From TMED8 sp038125725 (GTDB lineage Bacteria > Pseudomonadota > Alphaproteobacteria > Rhodospirillales > Casp-alpha2): a stretch of DNA of 64,000 nt. Below the pieces are notes generated by a model. The model had not been told where the DNA came from and did not search any database. It saw nothing but the letters and a program-made list of their open reading frames with translations. The stretch is from assembly GCA_038125725.1 (NCBI GenBank), contig JAYPEK010000014.1, positions 15,003-79,002 on the forward strand, given 5' to 3'. Within the stretch, counting starts at the first letter, position 1. Each line of letters opens with the position of its first letter. Below, one piece after another: positions 59,578 through 64,000 of this stretch. Made by a program: the position numbers and the translations under genes.

Positions 59578-61872
59578 ATGTCCAACGACGACGATCTCAA
59601 GCGCATGGCCTTGGAGTATCACCGGCTGCCGGTTCCCGGCAAGCTTTCCATCGCGCCGACCAAGCCGCTCGGCAACCAACGCGACTTGGCACTGGCCTAT
59701 TCGCCCGGCGTCGCCGCCGCCTGCAACGCCATCGCCGCCGACGCCGCCGAGGCCGCCAACCTGACGGCACGTCAGAACCTGGTGGCGGTGATCACCAACG
59801 GCACCGCGGTGCTGGGTCTCGGCGCCATCGGGCCGCTCGCGTCGAAGCCGGTGATGGAAGGCAAGGCGGTGCTGTTCAAGAAGTTCGCCGCCATCGACGT
59901 TTTCGACATCGAACTGGACGAGACCGACCCGGACAAGATCGTCGACATCGTCTGTGCGCTGGAGCCGACCTTCGGCGCCGTCAACCTGGAAGACATCAAG
60001 GCGCCCGAGTGCTTCATCATCGAGCAGAAGTGCCGCGAGCGCATGAACATCCCGGTCTTCCACGACGACCAGCACGGCACCGCCATCGTCACCGCGGCGG
60101 CGTTCCTGAACGGGCTGCGCGTCGTCGGCAAGGAACTCTCCGAGATCAAGCTGGTCTCCACCGGCGGCGGCGCGGCGGGAATCGCGTGTCTCAACCTGCT
60201 GGTCTCGATGGGCGTGAAGCGCGAGAACATCTGGCTGGTCGACCACATCGGCGTCATCTACGAAGGCCGCGAACAGGAAATGAACCCACACAAGGCCATG
60301 TTCGCCCAAAAAACGGACGCGCGCACCTTGGCCGAAGTGATCCCCGACGCCGACGCTTTCCTCGGCTTGTCGGCTGGTGGCATCCTGACCGGCGACATGG
60401 TCAAGACCATGGCGGCCAAGCCGCTGATCCTGGCGCTCGCCAACCCGGAACCGGAAATCACTCCGGACGAGGCGCGCGCCGCGCACCCGGACGCGGTGAT
60501 CGCGACCGGCCGCTCCGACTATCCGAACCAGGTCAACAATGTGCTCTGCTTCCCGTTCATCTTCAGGGGCGCCCTCGATGTCGGCGCCACCACCATCAAC
60601 GAGGAAATGAAGCTGGCCGCCGTCAAGGCCATCGCCGACCTGGCCCAGGCCGAAAGCTCGGAAGTGGTGGCCAACGCCTACCAGGGCGAGGATCTGACCT
60701 TCGGCCCGGAATACCTGATCCCGAAACCTTTCGATCTCCGGCTCATCGTCGAGGTGGCGCCGGCGGTGGCCCAGGCGGCGATGGATTCTGGCGTCGCCAG
60801 CAAGCCGATCGAGGACTTCGACGCCTACCGCGAGCGGCTCGGCCGTTTCGTGTTCCGCTCCGGCATGCTGATGAAGCCGGTGTTCGAACGCGCCCGGCGC
60901 GACAAGCGCCGGTTGGTCTACGCCGAAGGCGAGGACGAGCGCGTGCTGCGCGCCGTACAGGTGGTCGTCGACGAAGGTATCGCCGAGCCGATCCTGGTCG
61001 GCCGGCCCGACGTGGTCGCCCGGCGGGTGGAGAAACTGGGCCTGCGTCTCAGGGAAGGCCGCGACTACAGCCTGACCAACCCGGAGAGCGATCCGCGCTA
61101 CGAATCCTATTGGCGCGGCTACCACGAGATCATGCAGCGCAAGGGCGTGTCGCCGGATCTGGCGCGCACCATCGTGCGTACAAATACGACGGTGATCGCG
61201 TCGTTGATGGTGCAGCGGGGCGAGGCCGACGCCATGCTCTGCGGCACCTATGGCCAATACACTTGGCACCTGCGTCATCTGCTCGACGTCATCGGCCGCG
61301 CCGAAGGGGTGCGCGACGTCTCCGCGCTGAGCGCCCTGATCGTCAACAAGGGCACCTATTTCCTGTGTGACACCCAGGTGAGTTTCGATCCCAGCGCCGA
61401 GGAGGTCGTCGAGATGACCCGCTTGGGTGCCGACGCCATCCGGCGTTTCGGCATGGAACCGAAGATCGCGCTGATCTCGCATTCGAATTTCGGCAACGCG
61501 GAAACCCCGAGCGCCATGAAGATGCGCGCCGCGGTGGCGCGGCTGCGGGCCGAATCGCCGGATCTGGAAGTGGAAGGGGAAATGCACCCCGACGCCGCGC
61601 TGGAACCCAAGTACCGGGACTTCATCTTCCCCAATTCGCGTCTGCAGGGACCAGCGAATTTCCTGGTATTCCCATCGTTGGATGCGGCCAACGGGGCGTT
61701 CAATCTTTTGAAGGCGGCCGGCGACGGTTTGTCCGTCGGCCCGGTGCTGCTGGGCGCCGCCAAGCCCGTGCATATCCTGACGCCGTCCGTCTCGGCGCGC
61801 GGGTTGGTCAACATGAGTGCGCTGGCGGTGGTCGACGCCCAGGCCCGCGAGGAGCAAGGCCAACTGATCTAG
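59578..61872 (+). CDS. maeB: NADP-dependent malic enzyme with phosphotransacetylase-like tail
   Basis: A 764-residue two-domain protein. Residues 1 to about 430 are malic enzyme (YSPGVAAAC, VFHDDQHGTAIV, STGGGAAGIACLNLL). The rest is a phosphate-acetyltransferase-like domain (VYAEGEDERVLRA, FPSLDAANGAFNLLKAAG), usually regulatory. It decarboxylates malate to pyruvate with NADP+, giving NADPH. GGGGGGA lies upstream of the ATG. It appears monocistronic. Confidence 0.94.
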   Translation: MSNDDDLKRMALEYHRLPVPGKLSIAPTKPLGNQRDLALAYSPGVAAACNAIAADAAEAANLTARQNLVAVITNGTAVLGLGAIGPLASKPVMEGKAVLFKKFAAIDVFDIELDETDPDKIVDIVCALEPTFGAVNLEDIKAPECFIIEQKCRERMNIPVFHDDQHGTAIVTAAAFLNGLRVVGKELSEIKLVSTGGGAAGIACLNLLVSMGVKRENIWLVDHIGVIYEGREQEMNPHKAMFAQKTDARTLAEVIPDADAFLGLSAGGILTGDMVKTMAAKPLILALANPEPEITPDEARAAHPDAVIATGRSDYPNQVNNVLCFPFIFRGALDVGATTINEEMKLAAVKAIADLAQAESSEVVANAYQGEDLTFGPEYLIPKPFDLRLIVEVAPAVAQAAMDSGVASKPIEDFDAYRERLGRFVFRSGMLMKPVFERARRDKRRLVYAEGEDERVLRAVQVVVDEGIAEPILVGRPDVVARRVEKLGLRLREGRDYSLTNPESDPRYESYWRGYHEIMQRKGVSPDLARTIVRTNTTVIASLMVQRGEADAMLCGTYGQYTWHLRHLLDVIGRAEGVRDVSALSALIVNKGTYFLCDTQVSFDPSAEEVVEMTRLGADAIRRFGMEPKIALISHSNFGNAETPSAMKMRAAVARLRAESPDLEVEGEMHPDAALEPKYRDFIFPNSRLQGPANFLVFPSLDAANGAFNLLKAAGDGLSVGPVLLGAAKPVHILTPSVSARGLVNMSALAVVDAQAREEQGQLI

Positions 61873-61924
61873 GCCGAAGTTGCCGGCCTGGGCGGGTACG
61901 GCATTTTCTGCCGGGTCGCGTACA

Positions 61925-62113
61925 TCAGTTCGCCAGCAGGTCATCCATGTCGATCAGCGGGGTGTCTTCCAAGGACAGGTCATCGCCGAAGGTCTCCAGG
62001 CAGCGGAAACCGTCACCAACACTGTGGCAAAGCGCCGCTTGCATGAAATCGTCGCCACCGGCGAGCATTGCCGGATCATCGCCGTAATTGTTCGGATCAT
62101 CGAAGGTCTGCAT
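61925..62113 (-). CDS. Very acidic 62-residue protein with repeated GDD motifs
   Basis: A small protein of unknown family. It carries about fifteen acidic residues, one Arg and no Lys, and repeats a G[D]D-hydrophobic pattern four times (YGDDPAM, GGDDFMQ, VGDGF, FGDDLSL). The ATG is preceded by GGAG with 8-base spacing, a good sign it is translated. Two Cys are present. No signal peptide or membrane segment. It faces maeB tail-to-tail. It could be a metal-binding or regulatory peptide, but nothing proves it. Confidence 0.6.
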   Translation of the reverse strand: MQTFDDPNNYGDDPAMLAGGDDFMQAALCHSVGDGFRCLETFGDDLSLEDTPLIDMDDLLAN

Positions 62114-62425
62114 GGTTTTCTCCGTTCCGGTCGGTTAAACGCGGTTATTTCGGAGAGTGACGAGCAAACGTCGTGCCAAATCCGGACCATTGGGACCGCA
62201 ATACCGAGCGGAATGATCCAACTTCTATCCCGACCGCCCTACATATAGAGACAAGGCTGCGCCCATATACCACGATTTGTGGGTAATTTTGTCTGGTGGG
62301 CGAGTCGCCCATCGTCTAGACTGCCAATTTGGTAGGATTCCGAGGTGAATCCGTCCAAGGGATGGCGCTTTTCCGGCTATCGGATAGGGGTCGAGCGAGG
62401 GGCGACAAAGAGACCAAGACAGGAA
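62114..62425. other. 312-bp divergent intergenic region
   Basis: No supported gene. A 6-bp dyad GGGCGA-G-TCGCCC is at 62298-62310, before the TolC gene. A GTG at 62345 is in frame with tolC but lacks a signal-peptide-like start. Promoters for the small acidic gene and tolC must lie here; none is clear. Confidence 0.5.
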
Positions 62426-63724
62426 ATGGCTGTTCGGGCTCAAAAAATTTTCGCTGGCATGGTGATCGTTGGGGCGCTTTTGGCGCCGTCCTTCGCCCAT
62501 GCGCAATCGCTGACGGAAACCCTCACCGAGTTGGTCCGCACCCACAAGCGCATGCTTGCGGCCGACGCCGACGTCAGAGCCGCCACCGAACAGCTCGAAG
62601 TGACCTGGGGCGATTGGTATCCAAACCTTTCGGTCACCGCCAACATCGGCCACGAAGAACAGAACAAACCGACAGGTTCCGATAGCACCAACATGGTGCC
62701 GCGCCAGGTCGACACCACCATCACGCAGAAGGTCTGGGATTTCGGCTCCACCAATTCGGCCATTCGTTCGTCCAAGCTGGCGTTGGCCCAGACCCAGGAA
62801 ACCCGCGAGCAAACCAAACAGGACCTGTTGCTGGAAGGCATCAGCGCGTATCTCAACGTTGTTCGGCACTTCAAGCTGGTGAACTTCGCGTCCGGTTCGG
62901 TCGACAACATCAAACGCCAGGCGGAACTCGAAGATGCCCGCGTGCAGCGCGGGTCGGGTTTCTCCACCGACGTGCTGCAAGCCAAGACCCAACTCGCCAG
63001 CGCTCAAGCACGTTTGATCCAGGCCCAAGGCCAGTTGAAACTGGCGATCAACCGCTACCGCGCCGTCTTCGGCCTGCCGCCGACCGACGTCGAAAAAATG
63101 CGCGATCCCAGGTTGCCGCTGGAACTACTGCCGAAATCGCTGGACGAATCGATCCAGGCCGCACTGAAGGGAAATCCGCAACTGCGCGCCGCGCGCACCG
63201 GATCCATGATCGCGCGTGAATCAGTGATCAAGACCCGTTCCGATGAGTTCCTGCCCACCTTCGAAGTGACTGCAGAAAACAACATCAAGGAAGATTACGG
63301 CGGCACCGTCGGCTCGCAGCAAGAAACCCTGGTGAAGTTGGAGGCCTCCTACGACCTCAACCTGGGGCTTACCGCGATCAATACCTTGAAGGCGTCGCAA
63401 CAGGCTCACCGGGCGACCGTCAACCGCTACGGCGACACCCGCGACAGCGTCGAGGAGCAGGCCCGCAACGCATGGGACAACCTGCAGACGGCCCAGGCCA
63501 ACACCAGCCATCTGCATAATCAGGCCGACATCGCCGCCGAATTCCTGGAACTCGCGCGGCGCGACCGGCAATTAGGCAACCGTTCGCTGATCGACGTGCT
63601 GTCGGGCGAGACGGCATTGATCAACGCCTCGTCGGATGCCGCCTCCGCCGACACCGACGTCGCCATCGCGGTCTTCTCGCTGCTTAACGTCATGGGCCAG
63701 TTGGACCCGCGCATCGCCGAGTGA
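62426..63724 (+). CDS. TolC-family outer-membrane channel protein
   Basis: About 432 residues. The signal peptide is MAVRAQKIFAGMVIVGALL with cleavage near AHAQS. Two internally repeated helical TolC modules follow, with RQVDTTITQKVWDFGST and NIKRQAELEDARVQRG in the first and QETLVKLEASYDLN in the second. The final SLIDVLSGETALINA matches the TolC class. It forms an outer-membrane tunnel for type I secretion or efflux. It lies 91 bp before a probable secreted protein gene, so it is likely its export channel. Confidence 0.92.
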   Translation: MAVRAQKIFAGMVIVGALLAPSFAHAQSLTETLTELVRTHKRMLAADADVRAATEQLEVTWGDWYPNLSVTANIGHEEQNKPTGSDSTNMVPRQVDTTITQKVWDFGSTNSAIRSSKLALAQTQETREQTKQDLLLEGISAYLNVVRHFKLVNFASGSVDNIKRQAELEDARVQRGSGFSTDVLQAKTQLASAQARLIQAQGQLKLAINRYRAVFGLPPTDVEKMRDPRLPLELLPKSLDESIQAALKGNPQLRAARTGSMIARESVIKTRSDEFLPTFEVTAENNIKEDYGGTVGSQQETLVKLEASYDLNLGLTAINTLKASQQAHRATVNRYGDTRDSVEEQARNAWDNLQTAQANTSHLHNQADIAAEFLELARRDRQLGNRSLIDVLSGETALINASSDAASADTDVAIAVFSLLNVMGQLDPRIAE

Positions 63725-63815
63725 AGCGGGTCCGGAGCCCCTATGATGGCCGTCACAGACATACCGCCCGCCATCGGATACGATATAGTTCGAAATAGGG
63801 TGAGCTAGGTTTAAC

Positions 63816-64000
63816 ATGGACGGCAGCACGAATCCTGCCCTTCCCGAGGGGACTGACGTCGAACTGGCACAGGTCAGGTCCGGCGACGCGGTTGGTCGTG
63901 TCGATACCATCAAGGGCGACGTTTTCGTCACCCGCACGGACGGCTCCTGTCCGTCATCAAAACATTTGGGACGCCTGAGCCTGTATTCTAACGGAGGATC
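63816..64000 (+). CDS. N-terminus of a probable type I-secreted protein with retention-module-like start (partial)
   Basis: Only 61 residues are in the window, and the frame runs off the end without a stop. After MDGSTNPALPEG, the stretch GDAVGRVDTIKGDVFVTRTDGS resembles the FecR/retention-module opening of giant LapA-like type I adhesins. The neighbouring TolC gene supports this. After TDGS, similarity weakens: the frame gives CPSSKHLGRLS, whereas the next frame reads LSVIKTFGTPEPVF and then stops. A frameshift or sequence error is possible. Confidence 0.55.
   Translation, partial: MDGSTNPALPEGTDVELAQVRSGDAVGRVDTIKGDVFVTRTDGSCPSSKHLGRLSLYSNGG

Noticed and set aside
1..64000. CRISPR arrays, tRNA or rRNA genes, insertion sequences, prophage or conjugation genes
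   Set aside because: I scanned intergenic stretches and found no spaced direct repeats, tRNA-like cloverleaf, transposase motif or phage protein.

Overview
The window is a compact, GC-rich, ordinary-looking bacterial chromosome segment, almost certainly from an alphaproteobacterium and probably near Rhodospirillales (inference). Supporting signs are a 5-aminolevulinate synthase (C4/Shemin route to heme), a small soluble cytochrome c2, CycA-like and Crp/Fnr control, tripartite tricarboxylate (TTT) transport, and many CoA-ester, TauD and IclR/LysR genes. I see no tRNA, rRNA, CRISPR array, transposase or phage gene. About 58 protein genes are supported. Most lie in tightly packed operons with 4-bp overlaps, and four convergent pairs interlock their stop codons.

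Layout. 1-3 kb: leftward metY - alpha/beta hydrolase - tauD. 3-8.5 kb: 3-hydroxyacyl-CoA dehydrogenase, class III CoA-transferase, spermidine-synthase-like membrane protein, arsenite methyltransferase and hotdog thioesterase. 8.5-13.6 kb: leftward SLC13 carrier, DUF1194, TPR/GT9-like protein and hydrolase, then a higBA toxin-antitoxin pair with a palindromic operator. 13.7-18.9 kb: AidB-like acyl-CoA dehydrogenase divergent from a LysR regulator, an SDR and an acyl-CoA ligase. 19.0-21.7 kb: a TrpB2-type tryptophan synthase beta gene interrupted by three in-frame stops but otherwise intact, followed by DUF1015. 21.7-25.0 kb: diheme cytochrome c, LysR, a REP-like inverted repeat, an EamA exporter and a small zinc-ribbon protein.

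25-35.4 kb is the most distinctive catabolic unit. Ten leftward genes (tctC, tctB, tctA, two halves of a sulfopyruvate/phosphonopyruvate-decarboxylase-like TPP enzyme, aldehyde dehydrogenase, SDR, N-acyl-D-amino-acid deacylase-like amidohydrolase, two TauD paralogues) look like uptake and breakdown of a C3 sulfonate- or phosphonate-type acid. Two tandem gamma-glutamyltransferases diverge from it across a palindromic operator. 38.9-48.7 kb: DUF3604 protein, TesB, DUF2892, a GSA-like aminotransferase and a four-gene GldA/F/G-DUF4340 ABC system.

49-52.9 kb: SLC30A9-like cation transporter, hemA, cytochrome c and a DNR-type Crp/Fnr regulator. Both hemA and the regulator carry a TTGAC-N4-ATCAA box, suggesting a small redox/NO regulon. 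52.9-58.1 kb: an overlapping operon iclR - enolase-superfamily enzyme - glmS - glmL - glmE for B12-dependent glutamate mutase. The enolase-superfamily member sits where methylaspartate ammonia-lyase is expected. 58.2-64 kb: greB, glycerophosphodiesterase, malic enzyme with phosphotransacetylase tail, a very acidic 62-residue peptide, a TolC-type outer-membrane channel and the truncated start of a probable type I-secreted protein.
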